Shown here one piece after another: positions 10,592 to 20,459 of a DNA stretch of 64,000 bases. Location of the stretch: assembly GCF_000217995.1 (NCBI RefSeq), contig NC_015676.1, positions 1,595,708 through 1,659,707 on the forward strand, written 5' to 3'. The stretch's first letter is position 1. Each line of letters starts with the position of its first letter. Below the pieces are notes generated by a model. That model saw only the letters and a list, made by a program, of their open reading frames with translations, made no database searches and had not been told where the DNA came from. The DNA comes from Methanosalsum zhilinae DSM 4017 (lineage in GTDB: Archaea > Halobacteriota > Methanosarcinia > Methanosarcinales > Methanosarcinaceae). Position numbers and translations under genes: made by a program.

Positions 10592-10966
10592 TTATGTCGT
10601 ATATCGGGAAGGACACCCAATTATGATCTTGCTTGCTTCAACATGACCATGATCCACAATAATGCCACTGATACTGATATCCTGACCTTCTACCAGATTT
10701 GCAGGGACATCTCCAGTGTATTCAACCTGAATCTCTTCAGAACCCCCTTCATTATCCTGCAAAATAAATGTTATTGTTTCTGTGCTGATATTTAAGCTAC
10801 CTGTCTTTATCGACCCCATAACATTTACCGATTCACCGGGATTATGATCTGAAGAAACAACTTCAGATACAGACTGGTAGCCAGCTGAAAAATCCACGCC
10901 CCAAAGGCCAACAACAGCAACTCCAATAACAAATACTATCGAAATTAAGATATTTTTACTGTTCAT
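10592..10966 (-). CDS. ccmE: Cytochrome c maturation protein CcmE, archaeal CxxxY type
   Basis: CcmE is the membrane-anchored heme chaperone that holds heme before attachment to c-type cytochromes. It has 124 residues: an N-terminal signal anchor (about 5-25) and then an OB-fold beta barrel (VNVMGSI, ISGIIVDHGHVEASKI). The heme-binding residue lies in C118-P-S-R-Y122, the CxxxY motif of archaeal and some bacterial CcmE, in place of HxxxY. It starts at the base next to the stop of the small ccmD-like gene. The other ccm genes are not in this window. Confidence 0.92.
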   Translation of the reverse strand: MNSKNILISIVFVIGVAVVGLWGVDFSAGYQSVSEVVSSDHNPGESVNVMGSIKTGSLNISTETITFILQDNEGGSEEIQVEYTGDVPANLVEGQDISISGIIVDHGHVEASKIIIGCPSRYTT

Positions 10967-11101
10967 TTATATCTGCTCTCTCTTCAGCTCTTTCAATCTC
11001 ATGAGTTCTTTACTAAGACCTCTCCTGATCTGAATCAGATATAAGGTGTAAAGTAAGATGAACAATCCTGTAATTCCAAATGCAAGATACAGAGAATTCA
11101 T
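10967..11101 (-). CDS. Tiny CcmD-like membrane protein (44 aa)
   Basis: 44 codons starting MNSLYLAFGITG: one membrane helix (about 4-23), then a basic, charged tail (QIRRGLSKELMRLKELKREQ). This is the size and layout of CcmD, the small protein that helps release holo-CcmE from the CcmABC complex. Its stop codon directly abuts the ATG of ccmE with no gap, which supports a real, coupled gene. Sequence conservation in CcmD is too weak for a firm name. Confidence 0.75.
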   Translation of the reverse strand: MNSLYLAFGITGLFILLYTLYLIQIRRGLSKELMRLKELKREQI

Positions 11102-11323
11102 TTACTTTCACCTGTTGAATTTATTCCATTCTTTGTATGCATTGTAAACATACTATATACCTACTATAACATTACTGGAACAGGTCATTTTTACCTATAG
11201 CTATACATCATTTTGAACATAATTGTTTAATATAATTAGTCTCTAGTATATCCACATCTTATTTAAGTAAATTGAGCAACATTTTTATTGTGCGGATAAA
11301 ATATAAATAAAATCCATTATTAG
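11102..11323. promoter_or_regulatory. Divergent promoter region between ccmD/E and ahbD
   Basis: A 222-base AT-rich gap between two divergent units. On the plus strand a TATA-like box (TATAAATA, 11302-11309) would place the transcript start near 11330, at or just beside the ahbD start codons, so ahbD may be nearly leaderless. Heme synthesis and cytochrome c assembly therefore share one control region. Confidence 0.5.
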
Positions 11324-12394
11324 ATGATTTTTATGGTACAACCACCAAAACTTATTGCATGGGAATTTACAGCAAGATGCAATCTTTCATGTGTTCACTG
11401 CCGGGGTGCATCCACTGCTTCAGAGGTACCAGGTGAGCTTACAACAGAGCAATCCCGGGAATTTGTGGATGGAATAGCTGCCTTTGGCAGCCCCATACTT
11501 ATACTCAGTGGGGGAGAACCCCTTGTAAGAGATGATGTATACGAGATTGCAAGTTATGCAACTGATAAAGGACTGAGGGTCGTGCTGGCAACAAACGGCA
11601 CCCTGCTGGATGAACAGATAGTTAGCCGCCTTATAGACTCAGGGATCCAGAGGATCAGTGTTAGTATAGATGGCGCAACTGCCGATTCACATGATAAATT
11701 CAGAGGGCAGGAAGGTTCGTTTAAAAAAGCGATAGAAGGTATTGATATTATCAAAAGGTCAGGTCTGGAATTTCAGATAAATACCACGATCACAAAAAGA
11801 AATATCAGTGAAATACCATTTATCTTCGATTTCGCTACAGATATTGGTGCAGCAGCACTTCATATATTTCTCCTTGTACCTACAGGCAGAGGAAAAGAGA
11901 TCGAGAACGAAGAGATTCCGGCTGATGAATACGAACGCATCCTTAACTGGTTCTATGATAAAGAGAAAACTTCAACGATACAGTTGAAAGCTACATGTGC
12001 CCCACACTATTTCAGAATAATGAAACAGCGCCAGAAAAGTGAGGACCTGGATCAGGTCAAAAGTCGAAAAGAAAAGCATCATGGATATGCAGCTATGACA
12101 AGGGGTTGTCTTGGAGGTACAGGATTTTGCTTTGTATCCAGTACCGGCGGCGTTTATACCTGTGGATATCTTCCTGAAATGGCTGGATCTATCAAAGAAA
12201 AAAGTTTTCAGGATATCTGGGAAAATTCAAAAATATTCAATGATCTTCGAGATCCGGATAACTTAAAAGGTAAGTGTGGGAGATGTGAATACAGATACAT
12301 ATGTAGTGGGTGCAGAGCGCGAGCATATGCTGCAACTGGAGATTATCTTGCAGAAGAGCCTTACTGTATATATGTGCCTGGAGGAAAGGAATAA
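11324..12394 (+). CDS. ahbD: AhbD, radical SAM heme synthase
   Basis: Last enzyme of the siroheme-dependent heme pathway. It oxidatively decarboxylates the two propionates of Fe-coproporphyrin III to give heme b. The radical SAM motif is C19-x3-C23-x2-C26 (CNLSCVHC), with GGEPL after it. The C-terminus has the SPASM-like cluster cysteines (GKCGRCEYRYICSGCRA, EPYC). 356 residues from the ATG at 11324, or 353 from the ATG at 11333 (MVQPPK). Its neighbours ahbA and ahbB confirm the assignment. AhbC, the step before, is not in the window. Confidence 0.93.
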   Translation: MIFMVQPPKLIAWEFTARCNLSCVHCRGASTASEVPGELTTEQSREFVDGIAAFGSPILILSGGEPLVRDDVYEIASYATDKGLRVVLATNGTLLDEQIVSRLIDSGIQRISVSIDGATADSHDKFRGQEGSFKKAIEGIDIIKRSGLEFQINTTITKRNISEIPFIFDFATDIGAAALHIFLLVPTGRGKEIENEEIPADEYERILNWFYDKEKTSTIQLKATCAPHYFRIMKQRQKSEDLDQVKSRKEKHHGYAAMTRGCLGGTGFCFVSSTGGVYTCGYLPEMAGSIKEKSFQDIWENSKIFNDLRDPDNLKGKCGRCEYRYICSGCRARAYAATGDYLAEEPYCIYVPGGKE

Positions 12395-12395
12395 A

Positions 12396-12851
12396 ATGAT
12401 CCCACTGGATGAAACTGATAAAGATATCCTGAATGCGATCCAGTTTGGTTTCCCCATGGATGTGAAGCCATTTGAAAAATTGGGAGAGCGGTTGGAAATT
12501 AAAGAAGAAGAGGTACTGAGGCGGATCAGAAGGCTGAATAAGGCCGGCGCGATCCGGCGTATCGGACCAATCATCAACACAAAGCAACTGGGCGGGGTAA
12601 GTACACTGGCTGCGGTCAGTGTGCCTGAAGCAAATATCGATAAAGCTGCAGAATATATAAACCAGTATCCTGAGGTATCACACAATTATCTTCGTCCGGA
12701 CAAATACAATATATGGTTCACTGTATCTGCAGATGATGAAAACAGGCTTAATGAGATACTCGAAGATATTGAAAAAGAGACAGATTGTCCACTCATAAAC
12801 CTTCCTACAGTACGATTGTTTAAAATTGGAGTAATGTTTAACATCAGGTGA
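12396..12851 (+). CDS. ahbA: AhbA, siroheme decarboxylase subunit
   Basis: With AhbB it decarboxylates siroheme to 12,18-didecarboxysiroheme. It has 151 residues with an Lrp/AsnC-like layout: N-terminal winged helix (ETDKDILNAIQ, then RIRRLNKAGAIRRIGPI) and a C-terminal alpha/beta ligand domain (YLRPDKYNIWFTV). The ATG at 12396 lies one base after the ahbD stop. In-frame sequence runs further upstream but lies inside ahbD. Confidence 0.92.
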   Translation: MIPLDETDKDILNAIQFGFPMDVKPFEKLGERLEIKEEEVLRRIRRLNKAGAIRRIGPIINTKQLGGVSTLAAVSVPEANIDKAAEYINQYPEVSHNYLRPDKYNIWFTVSADDENRLNEILEDIEKETDCPLINLPTVRLFKIGVMFNIR

Positions 12852-12855
12852 CTAC

Positions 12856-13314
12856 ATGAAAGATATATATATCCAGCTTCTCAGAATTACCCAGGATGGA
12901 ATTCCATTTACTTCCAGACCCTTCAAAGATGCTGCAGCAGAACTGAACATCAGTGAAGAAGAAGTCGTTGATCTGATAAAGAAGATGCAGAGTGAAGGAA
13001 TAATCCGAAGATTTGGAGCTTCAATAGGCCACCGTGTATTAGGAATAACTGCAAACGCAATGTGTACATGGAACGTGCCTGATGAAAGAGTGGAAGAGGT
13101 TGGCAAAATAATGGCTGGATTCAATGAGGTCACACACTGTTATGAGAGACCAAGATATCCTGATTGGCCCTACAATCTGTTTACAATGGTCCATTCCTAT
13201 ACAAAAGAGGACTGCATCAGGACAGCTGAAGATATATCAAAGGCAACAGGTATAGAAGATTACAAGCTTCTGTTCAGCGAAAAGGAATTCAAAAAGACCG
13301 GAATCCGGATTTAA
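12856..13314 (+). CDS. ahbB: AhbB, siroheme decarboxylase subunit
   Basis: Partner of AhbA in siroheme decarboxylation, 152 residues with the same fold: N-terminal winged helix (EEEVVDLIKKMQSEGIIRRFGASIGH) and a ligand domain (CYERPRYPDWPYNLFTMVH). The histidine- and tyrosine-rich HCYERP and WPYN stretches are typical of AhbB. It is four bases from ahbA, so the two are co-translated. Confidence 0.92.
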   Translation: MKDIYIQLLRITQDGIPFTSRPFKDAAAELNISEEEVVDLIKKMQSEGIIRRFGASIGHRVLGITANAMCTWNVPDERVEEVGKIMAGFNEVTHCYERPRYPDWPYNLFTMVHSYTKEDCIRTAEDISKATGIEDYKLLFSEKEFKKTGIRI

Positions 13315-13353
13315 AAACTATTCATACCCATTAAACTTGCGGGATTTAATTAT

Positions 13354-14037
13354 ATGAAAAATGAAAGAAAATTCGTTCCACTTATGATCGATCTAAGTAA
13401 CAGGAACATTATAATCTTTGGCGGAGGAAAAGTAGGTGAGCGCAAAGCAGTCCTGTTTTCAGAATGTTCCAGAACCACAGTCATCAGTTCAGATTTTACA
13501 GATGTTTTGACTGAAATGGGTAAAAGGAACAAAGTAAATCTTATTGAGATGGAACTCAGCTACCTGCAGGATACAGAAATTAAAAAGTTGCTATCCTCTG
13601 CTTTTCTTGTAATTACTGCAACGAGTGACCATAAACTGAATTTGAGAATTGCAAATATTGCAAAGGGATTGGACATCCTTGTAAATGAAGTTGATGATGC
13701 AGGTGATGTTGTAGTACCATCGGTTATAAAACATGGAGAACTCATTATCGGAATATCCACATCTGGATCAAGTCCTGCAGTTTCAAAATATACCCGCCAC
13801 CAAATCGAAAAACTGATAACCCCTGAATATGCTGATATGATCAGAATTCAACAAAGCATAAGAGAGTATCTAAAACAAAATGTTCCAGAGCAGATGAAAA
13901 GAAAGGATATTTTATGGCAGATACTTGAAAGCAGAGACATATGGACGCAGTTATCCGATTCCTATGAAAAAGCATATGATCAGGCCCTTAAAATAGCTGA
14001 GGATCATATTTCATCAGGAAAACATATCAATGAATAA
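13354..14037 (+). CDS. Precorrin-2 dehydrogenase / sirohydrochlorin ferrochelatase-like (CysG N-terminal, Met8 type)
   Basis: NAD-dependent oxidation of precorrin-2 to sirohydrochlorin, the branch point to siroheme, heme and F430/cobamide. It has 227 residues. A Rossmann glycine motif FGGGKVGERKA occurs near residue 25, and the family stretch VNEVDDAGDVVVPSVIKHGELIIGISTSGSSPA lies in the middle. The C-terminal dimerisation part follows. It carries no methyltransferase domain, so SUMT must be encoded elsewhere. It sits between ahbB and hemA in the heme gene run. Confidence 0.92.
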   Translation: MKNERKFVPLMIDLSNRNIIIFGGGKVGERKAVLFSECSRTTVISSDFTDVLTEMGKRNKVNLIEMELSYLQDTEIKKLLSSAFLVITATSDHKLNLRIANIAKGLDILVNEVDDAGDVVVPSVIKHGELIIGISTSGSSPAVSKYTRHQIEKLITPEYADMIRIQQSIREYLKQNVPEQMKRKDILWQILESRDIWTQLSDSYEKAYDQALKIAEDHISSGKHINE

Positions 14038-14090
14038 GAAAAAAGCACGGAAATATAAATGAAACATTTTATCCCATCTGGAGGACTCCT

Positions 14091-15344
14091 GTGACAGAAA
14101 TTGCAAGTATGGTCATAACACATGCAAAAGCCTGTGTGGAAGAAATGGAATGTGCATTGCATGATCATGACCTGGAGGATATACTGAAACATCTTCATTC
14201 ACAGGAGCACATTGAAGAATGTGTCGTACTTAAAACATGCAACCGTGTTGAAATATATGTAGTATCTTCAGAGGGGATCAATGTTCTTGCACAGTTTGCA
14301 GAAGAGATGGGAATTCCCTCCAGGATTGTTGAATTTCATGAGCATGACGATTCACTTGATCATTTACTCAGGCTGGCATGTGGTCTGGAGTCAATGATCG
14401 TAGGAGAAGATCAGATACTTGGACAGATTAAGGAACTGTACCTGACTGCCAAAAAGGCTGGAGCTACGGGTCAAATCCTGGATACAGCATTCAGAAAAGC
14501 CACACAGGTTGGCAAAAGAGTACGAAATGAAACAAATATCAATAAAGGAGCCGTATCTATTGGATCCGCAGCAGTTGACCTTGCTGAAGAGATAATAGGT
14601 AATCTGAGGGGAAAAAGAATACTGGTTATTGGTGCCGGTGAAATGGGGACACTTGTAGCAAGGGCACTTACAAACAGGGAAATTGATGTAATATATATTG
14701 CCAACCGTACCTTCAAAAGGGCGCAGATCCTTGCAAGTGAGCTGGGTGGTATGGCAGTCCCTTATGATTACGTAAGAGATTGCATCAAATCTGCAGATGT
14801 TGTAATAAGTGCAACTGCGGCACCCCATTATGTTCTTACGAAAAATATCGTTGAGCAGGCCATGAAAGAGAGAGAACAGCCACTTCTTCTTATTGACATT
14901 GCAAATCCACGTGACATTGAAGATGATGTTGGAGATATCCCTAATGTAAATCTTCACAACATTGACAGTTTGCGGGTGATTAATGAAAAGAACATTCGCA
15001 TGAGAATGGAAGAAGCAAAAAAGGCGGAAATTCTTATCAAACAGGAACGTGAACTGCTGGATATCCAGTACAAGCGCCAGAAAGCAGATGGAATTATTTC
15101 AAAATTGTATTCAGAACTGTACAGTGTTCGCGAAAATGAGAAGACACGTGCAATAAATCGTTTATCTGCATATCATACAATCGGTGAGATCGAGACAAGT
15201 GTAATTGATGATCTGACCCATGCCCTTGTAAATAAAATACTTGCAGAACCTACAAAGGTGTTGAGAGCAGCTGCCGAAAATGGTGACGATGAACTACTGG
15301 AATCGGTCTGTCGACTCTTTGATGTTGATACAGAAAATAAGTAG
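14091..15344 (+). CDS. hemA: Glutamyl-tRNA reductase
   Basis: First step of the C5 tetrapyrrole route: reduces Glu-tRNA(Glu) to glutamate-1-semialdehyde. It has 417 residues. The catalytic cysteine is C50 in LKTCNRVEIY, followed by the GLESMIVGEDQILGQ substrate region and the Rossmann motif VIGAGEMG. The C-terminal dimerisation helix is present. The GTG at 14091 is chosen as start because a GGAGG site lies seven bases upstream. The ATG at 14109 is not spaced for it. Confidence 0.96.
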   Translation: MTEIASMVITHAKACVEEMECALHDHDLEDILKHLHSQEHIEECVVLKTCNRVEIYVVSSEGINVLAQFAEEMGIPSRIVEFHEHDDSLDHLLRLACGLESMIVGEDQILGQIKELYLTAKKAGATGQILDTAFRKATQVGKRVRNETNINKGAVSIGSAAVDLAEEIIGNLRGKRILVIGAGEMGTLVARALTNREIDVIYIANRTFKRAQILASELGGMAVPYDYVRDCIKSADVVISATAAPHYVLTKNIVEQAMKEREQPLLLIDIANPRDIEDDVGDIPNVNLHNIDSLRVINEKNIRMRMEEAKKAEILIKQERELLDIQYKRQKADGIISKLYSELYSVRENEKTRAINRLSAYHTIGEIETSVIDDLTHALVNKILAEPTKVLRAAAENGDDELLESVCRLFDVDTENK

Positions 15345-15362
15345 AAAGGATTGCTGATAATA

Positions 15363-16337
15363 ATGTTTCCACAGGTCAGAATGAGAAGGCTTAGAAGTGC
15401 AAATATACAGAGAATGGTTTGTGAGACTACATTAAGTACGGATGATATAATTTATCCTATGTTTATTGATGAAAACATATCCACACCACAGAAGATACCA
15501 TCAATGCCTGGTATTTATAGACTCCCGCCAAGCCAAGCTGCCAGTGATGCAAAGGAAGCTTCAGATCTTGGAATACCCGCAGTCATTCTTTTCGGGATAC
15601 CTGAAAAAAAAGATGAAAAGGGATCATCTGCATGTGGAGATGATGATGTGGTCCAGAAAGCTGCCAGGGAGATCAAAAATGAACTGGGAAAGGATATGGC
15701 CATAATTACCGATGTTTGCCTTTGCGAATATACCACCCACGGACACTGCGGGGTTGTTAATTATGAATCCGAGGAGGTCCTGAACGATCCGACACTTGAT
15801 ATTCTGGGACAGGTTGCAGTCAGTCATGCAAAAGCAGGAGCTGACATGGTTGCACCTTCTGGTATGATGGACGGGATGATCAAAGCTATCAGATCCTCCC
15901 TTGACAGCAACAATTATTCGAATATACCCATAATGTCATATGCTGCAAAATATTCATCTACCTTTTACGGACCATTCCGGGACGCAGCTGATTCAGGATA
16001 CTCCTTTGGGGACAGGTCAGGTTACCAGATGAATCCTGCAAATTCAAATGAGGCACTGAGGGAAGTTGAGCTGGATATAAAAGAAGGGGCGGATATTGTT
16101 ATGGTAAAGCCGGCCCTCCCATATCTTGATATCCTTTACCGGATAAAGGACACTTTTAAAATACCAACCGCTGCCTACAATGTGAGTGGAGAGTATTCAA
16201 TGCTCAAAGCTGCTGCACAGAACGGGTGGCTGGACGAAAGATCAGTTATGTATGAATCCCTTCTATCGATCAAAAGGGCAGGAGCTGATATGATCATTAC
16301 CTACTTTGCAAAGGATATTGCACGTTTACTTAAATAA
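15363..16337 (+). CDS. hemB: Porphobilinogen synthase (ALA dehydratase)
   Basis: Joins two 5-aminolevulinates into porphobilinogen. Full length (about 324 residues), starting MFPQVRMRRLR. The metal-binding cysteine stretch TDVCLCEYTTHGHCG (zinc type) and the two active-site lysines in SYAAKYSSTFYGPF and MVKPALPYLD are present. The ATG at 15363 matches known HemB starts and has AGAAAGGA upstream. A TTG at 15351 is in frame but abuts that site. Confidence 0.95.
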   Translation: MFPQVRMRRLRSANIQRMVCETTLSTDDIIYPMFIDENISTPQKIPSMPGIYRLPPSQAASDAKEASDLGIPAVILFGIPEKKDEKGSSACGDDDVVQKAAREIKNELGKDMAIITDVCLCEYTTHGHCGVVNYESEEVLNDPTLDILGQVAVSHAKAGADMVAPSGMMDGMIKAIRSSLDSNNYSNIPIMSYAAKYSSTFYGPFRDAADSGYSFGDRSGYQMNPANSNEALREVELDIKEGADIVMVKPALPYLDILYRIKDTFKIPTAAYNVSGEYSMLKAAAQNGWLDERSVMYESLLSIKRAGADMIITYFAKDIARLLK

Positions 16338-16443
16338 ATTTCAATGGTCATCATATCAATTATAAATTAAGATATAACCATCTAATAGATGTAGCGGACA
16401 AATATAAGAGTTAGAACTAGATAACCATTCAAGGTGTTTTTTT

Positions 16444-17721
16444 ATGAATCTGAAAAAATCCGAAGAACTATACCAGAAAGCAAAAGATGTACTTCCAGGC
16501 GGAGTAAGCAGTCCAGTAAGGGCAATAAAACCGTATCCGTTCTATACAGATTCTGCATACGGTTCTAAAATAAAGGACATTGACGGGAATGAATATATTG
16601 ATTACTGCATGGGATACGGACCAAACATCTTCGGTCATTCCAATCCCATTATTCGAAAAGCAATTGTTGATCAACTTAACAAAGGATGGCTGTTTGGCAC
16701 TCCAATAGAGAACGAATTCAAACTTGCTGATAAGATCACCGATTACTATCCTTCCATTGACATGCTCAGGTTTGTATCCACAGGTACTGAAGCAACGATG
16801 AGCGCACTGAGAACTGCCCGTGGATTTACAGGTAAAAATAAATTTATCAAAATAGAAGGTGGGTTCCATGGAGCCCATGATTCAGTTCTGGTAAAAGCAG
16901 GATCTGGTGCAACTACTCTTGGGAAACCTGATTCTCTGGGAGTACCGGAGAAATCAACAGCACATACTCTCCAGGTTCCTTTCAATGATATAGAATCCAT
17001 GACAGAAATTGTTGAGAGTCATAAAGATGATCTGGCTGCGGTTATAATGGAGCCTGTGATGGGAAACATTGGGCCGATACTTCCACATAAAGGATATCTA
17101 TCTGAGGTACGAAAGCTCACTCAGGAAAATGACATCGTGCTGATATTCGATGAAGTGATCACAGGATTCAGGCTGTCCATGGGCGGTGCACAGGAATATT
17201 ATGGTATCACCCCGGATATGACAACACTTGGAAAAGTGATAGGCGGAGGTTTGCCAATTGGTGTCTTTGGTGGAAAAAGAGAAATAATGGAGATGGTTTC
17301 ACCATCCGGAGATATATATCAGGCCGGAACGTTTAGCGGAAGTCCTTCAGTAATGGCAGCAGGACTTGCGGTTATTGAACAGCTGGAAAAGGAGAACATA
17401 CACAAAAAACTCAATTCCAGAGGTGATGAACTGCGCAGCGGCCTGAGAGACATTGTAGATGATACTGGACTTGACTATAGTGTCAGTGGAATTGCATCAA
17501 TGTTCAAAATATTCTTTGGAGACTCTCCGGCAAATTATCAGGATTCACTTAAATGTGATAAATCTGAATATGTGCAATTTTTCAGAAGAATGCTTGAAAA
17601 TGGAATATTCCTTCCACCATCACAGTTTGAAACAAACTTCCTTTCTACTGCACACACTGACTCAGATATTGAAAAAACTATCAGGGCATACGAGTCAAAT
17701 CTTAAAGGGAGTTTAGAATAA
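16444..17721 (+). CDS. hemL: Glutamate-1-semialdehyde 2,1-aminomutase
   Basis: PLP enzyme that converts glutamate-1-semialdehyde to 5-aminolevulinate. It has 425 residues. The PLP lysine lies in [13 protein letters not shown], and GGVSSPVRA near the N-terminus and FDEVITGFR are diagnostic. Its stop overlaps the hemC start (TAATG), so the two are coupled. The 106-base gap after hemB may hold a separate promoter. Confidence 0.96.
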   Translation: MNLKKSEELYQKAKDVLPGGVSSPVRAIKPYPFYTDSAYGSKIKDIDGNEYIDYCMGYGPNIFGHSNPIIRKAIVDQLNKGWLFGTPIENEFKLADKITDYYPSIDMLRFVSTGTEATMSALRTARGFTGKNKFIKIEGGFHGAHDSVLVKAGSGATTLGKPDSLGVPEKSTAHTLQVPFNDIESMTEIVESHKDDLAAVIMEPVMGNIGPILPHKGYLSEVRKLTQENDIVLIFDEVITGFRLSMGGAQEYYGITPDMTTLGKVIGGGLPIGVFGGKREIMEMVSPSGDIYQAGTFSGSPSVMAAGLAVIEQLEKENIHKKLNSRGDELRSGLRDIVDDTGLDYSVSGIASMFKIFFGDSPANYQDSLKCDKSEYVQFFRRMLENGIFLPPSQFETNFLSTAHTDSDIEKTIRAYESNLKGSLE

Positions 17722-18665
17722 TGATAATCGGAACTCGTGGGAGTTCACTGGCACTTGCCCAGGCAAATATCGTAGCCGGCATACTTGAGAAACGCGGTGT
17801 GATTACCAGCCGGCAGATCATAAAAACCACAGGCGATTCATTTACTGATCGTCCACTGCACGAGCTTAATGGTGTGGGTGCTTTTGTAAGAGAACTCGAT
17901 GAAAGGATCATTTCAGGAGAGATCCAGATAGCTGTGCATTCAATGAAAGATCTCCCAACAAAGCGACCTGAAGAGCTTTCAACATCAGCAGTGCTTATGA
18001 GGGATTCTCCCCATGATATTTTAATAACATCTGACGGATCAAAGCTTGATGATCTACCCCAGGGAGCTATCATAGGCACAACATCCATGAGAAGAAGAGC
18101 ACAGATACTAAGATACCGACCTGACCTGAACATCCAGGACCTTAGAGGTAACATTGATACCCGGCTCAAAAAGCTCCAGGCAGGACACTATGATGCAATT
18201 ATGCTTGCAGAGGCAGGGCTGCAGCGTATGAAATGGGATATTGATATTGACTTTGAAAGACTCAATCCTGATGATTTCTGTCCTTCAGCAAACCAGGGAA
18301 CCATTGCTGTTGTAACACTAAAAGGATCAGAGGCTGATACTCTTGTATCAATGATTGATCATGCTCCCTCCAGGATAGAAACCCAGGTCGAGAGAATAAT
18401 TACAAATGAGGTTGAAGGTGGATGTGTTGCACCTGTTGGAGCATTTGCAAAAATAAGTGGCAGTGGAAATGAGATCTTTGCGCGTGCAGAAGTTCTGTCC
18501 CTTGACGGATCTGAATATATCAGGGTTGAAAATGAGATACCTAGAGATAATTACAGGGAACATGCCCTTGAACTGGGGCGTGAACTTGTAGGGAAGGGAG
18601 CAAAGGAACTTGTAGCAGAGGCTGTATGTCAGCTATCATCTGTTCGTGGCCAGCAATTAAAGTGA
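17721..18665 (+). CDS. hemC: Porphobilinogen deaminase
   Basis: Polymerises four porphobilinogens into hydroxymethylbilane. It has 314 residues. The dipyrromethane cofactor cysteine is in EGGCVAPVGAF. IGTRGSSLALAQA at the N-terminus, HSMKDLP and the arginine-rich GTTSMRRRAQ region are all intact. Uroporphyrinogen III synthase (hemD) does not follow it here. Confidence 0.96.
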   Translation: MIIGTRGSSLALAQANIVAGILEKRGVITSRQIIKTTGDSFTDRPLHELNGVGAFVRELDERIISGEIQIAVHSMKDLPTKRPEELSTSAVLMRDSPHDILITSDGSKLDDLPQGAIIGTTSMRRRAQILRYRPDLNIQDLRGNIDTRLKKLQAGHYDAIMLAEAGLQRMKWDIDIDFERLNPDDFCPSANQGTIAVVTLKGSEADTLVSMIDHAPSRIETQVERIITNEVEGGCVAPVGAFAKISGSGNEIFARAEVLSLDGSEYIRVENEIPRDNYREHALELGRELVGKGAKELVAEAVCQLSSVRGQQLK

Positions 18666-18680
18666 TAAAGTAGTGTCGAT

Positions 18681-19586
18681 ATGATCACGATAACAGGTAT
18701 TAAAATGGATAACCCTACCATTCTGGCAGCAGGCGTAATGGGGACCACCGGTTCTTCAATGGTGAGAATTGCAGAAAATAGTGCTGGTGCTTTGGTGACA
18801 AAGTCCGTGGGGCTATATCCAAAAGAGGGACATCCAAATCCAACTATGATTGAACTGGAATCCGGAGGGTTCCTGAACGCTATGGGCCTCCCTAATCCCT
18901 CATATAAAAATTTTATCAGTGAGATAAAAAAAGTTCACAATAGAACAGAAACACCTGTTATTGCCAGTATCTTTGCAGGTACACCTGAAGATTTTGTTGA
19001 TGTTGCGATGGGTCTGGAGCCTGCAAAACCTTCTGCCTTCGAACTCAATGTCAGTTGCCCTCATGCTGAAGGATATGGCTCACTTATTGGGTGTGATCCA
19101 CTTGCTGTTGAAAGGGTAACAGAAGCTGTATGTGACGCAGTGAACATACCTGTGTGGGTCAAGCTTACACCTAACGTAACAGATATTGTGTCAATCGGAA
19201 AAGCTGCAGAAAATGCCGGAGCAGATGCTGTTGTGGCAATCAATACTGTAAAGGGGATGGCAATTGATATTAATTCAGGATATCCAATACTTGGAAATCG
19301 ATTTGGAGGGTTATCAGGGCAACCGATCAAACCAATTGCAGTTAAGTGTGTATATGACCTCTACTCATCCCTTGAAATTCCAGTGATCGGTGCAGGCGGC
19401 ATTTCTTGCTGGCAGGATGCTGTTGAAATTATGATGGCAGGTGCATGTGGTGTCCAGATAGGATCTGCAGTTTTTGACAGAATTGATGTTTTTAACTGCA
19501 TTGCCAGTGGAATTGACCAGTTTATGGAAGATAATAGTTATTCGAAAATCGAAGATATAATCGGAATTGCCCATGAGATGAAATAA
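18681..19586 (+). CDS. pyrD: Dihydroorotate dehydrogenase, catalytic subunit (class 1B)
   Basis: FMN enzyme that oxidises dihydroorotate to orotate in pyrimidine synthesis. It has 301 residues. The class 1 catalytic cysteine lies in [11 protein letters not shown], and the phosphate-binding [13 protein letters not shown] and IGSAVF stretches are present. It is followed with one-base overlap (TAATG) by the electron-transfer subunit gene pyrK, which makes this a class 1B, NAD-linked enzyme. Confidence 0.95.
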   Translation: MITITGIKMDNPTILAAGVMGTTGSSMVRIAENSAGALVTKSVGLYPKEGHPNPTMIELESGGFLNAMGLPNPSYKNFISEIKKVHNRTETPVIASIFAGTPEDFVDVAMGLEPAKPSAFELNVSCPHAEGYGSLIGCDPLAVERVTEAVCDAVNIPVWVKLTPNVTDIVSIGKAAENAGADAVVAINTVKGMAIDINSGYPILGNRFGGLSGQPIKPIAVKCVYDLYSSLEIPVIGAGGISCWQDAVEIMMAGACGVQIGSAVFDRIDVFNCIASGIDQFMEDNSYSKIEDIIGIAHEMK

Positions 19587-20365
19587 TGCAACCAATCAAT
19601 GCTCATATTATCGATATAAAAGATGAGACACCATCGATCAGAACTCTGTTCTTTGATGTAGCACTGGATAATGCACTTCCCGGTCAGTTTGTGATGGTAT
19701 GGATAAGAGGAGTGGATGAAATACCAATGGCACTTTCCTACACAAATGCCATTACAGTCCAGAAAGTTGGAGATGCAACATCCCAACTGTTTGAGCTTGA
19801 GGTCGGTGATTCTGTAGGAATACGGGGACCTTTTGGAAATGGCTTCTCAATCCCAAAAAAAAGAAACCGGATATTGATAATAGCAGGAGGTGTAGGAGCT
19901 GCACCCCTTGCCCCACTTGCAGAATTCGCTTCTAAAGGAGGTGCAGAGGTCACAACTATACTTGGGGCTCGCACCTGTTCTGAATTGCTTTTTGAAAAAA
20001 GATTCTCTGCTGAAGGGGATATACATATAACAACTGACGATGGTTCAGCCCATAGGTGTGGGTTTGTTACTGATGTGCTTGAAGAATTAAATACCGGCTG
20101 CTTTGACATGATATATACCTGCGGACCGGAAATAATGATGTCCTGTATATTTGATCTTCTGGAATCAAAGGGGTGCCTGGAAAATGCAGAGTTCAGTATG
20201 CATCGATACTTTAAATGTGCAATTGGAGTATGTGGTGCCTGCTGTATGGATGATCAGGGATGGAGAGTGTGCAGAGATGGGCCTGTTTTTGGAGGAATGC
20301 AGCTTATAGGTTCTGAACTGGGCAAATATAAGAGAGATAGCTGCGGAAGAATAGTCAAATTGTGA
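19586..20365 (+). CDS. pyrK: Dihydroorotate dehydrogenase, electron transfer subunit
   Basis: FAD and [2Fe-2S] protein that passes electrons from PyrD to NAD+. It has 259 residues: an N-terminal ferredoxin-reductase barrel ([10 protein letters not shown]), an NAD-binding domain ([16 protein letters not shown]), and C-terminal cluster cysteines in [10 protein letters not shown] plus WRVC. Overlap with pyrD supports co-translation. Confidence 0.95.
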   Translation: MQPINAHIIDIKDETPSIRTLFFDVALDNALPGQFVMVWIRGVDEIPMALSYTNAITVQKVGDATSQLFELEVGDSVGIRGPFGNGFSIPKKRNRILIIAGGVGAAPLAPLAEFASKGGAEVTTILGARTCSELLFEKRFSAEGDIHITTDDGSAHRCGFVTDVLEELNTGCFDMIYTCGPEIMMSCIFDLLESKGCLENAEFSMHRYFKCAIGVCGACCMDDQGWRVCRDGPVFGGMQLIGSELGKYKRDSCGRIVKL

Positions 20366-20459
20366 CAGTACCATTATCATCAAACTGTTTTGACCCTTTT
20401 GATCAAATACTGTATCTTTAATTTATTTTGAATTTAGCTGGAAAAATTTATTATAGATA

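Noticed and set aside
12276-12395. Longer N-terminus for AhbA
   Set aside because: The extra frame lies wholly inside ahbD, and the ATG at 12396 gives the usual family length.
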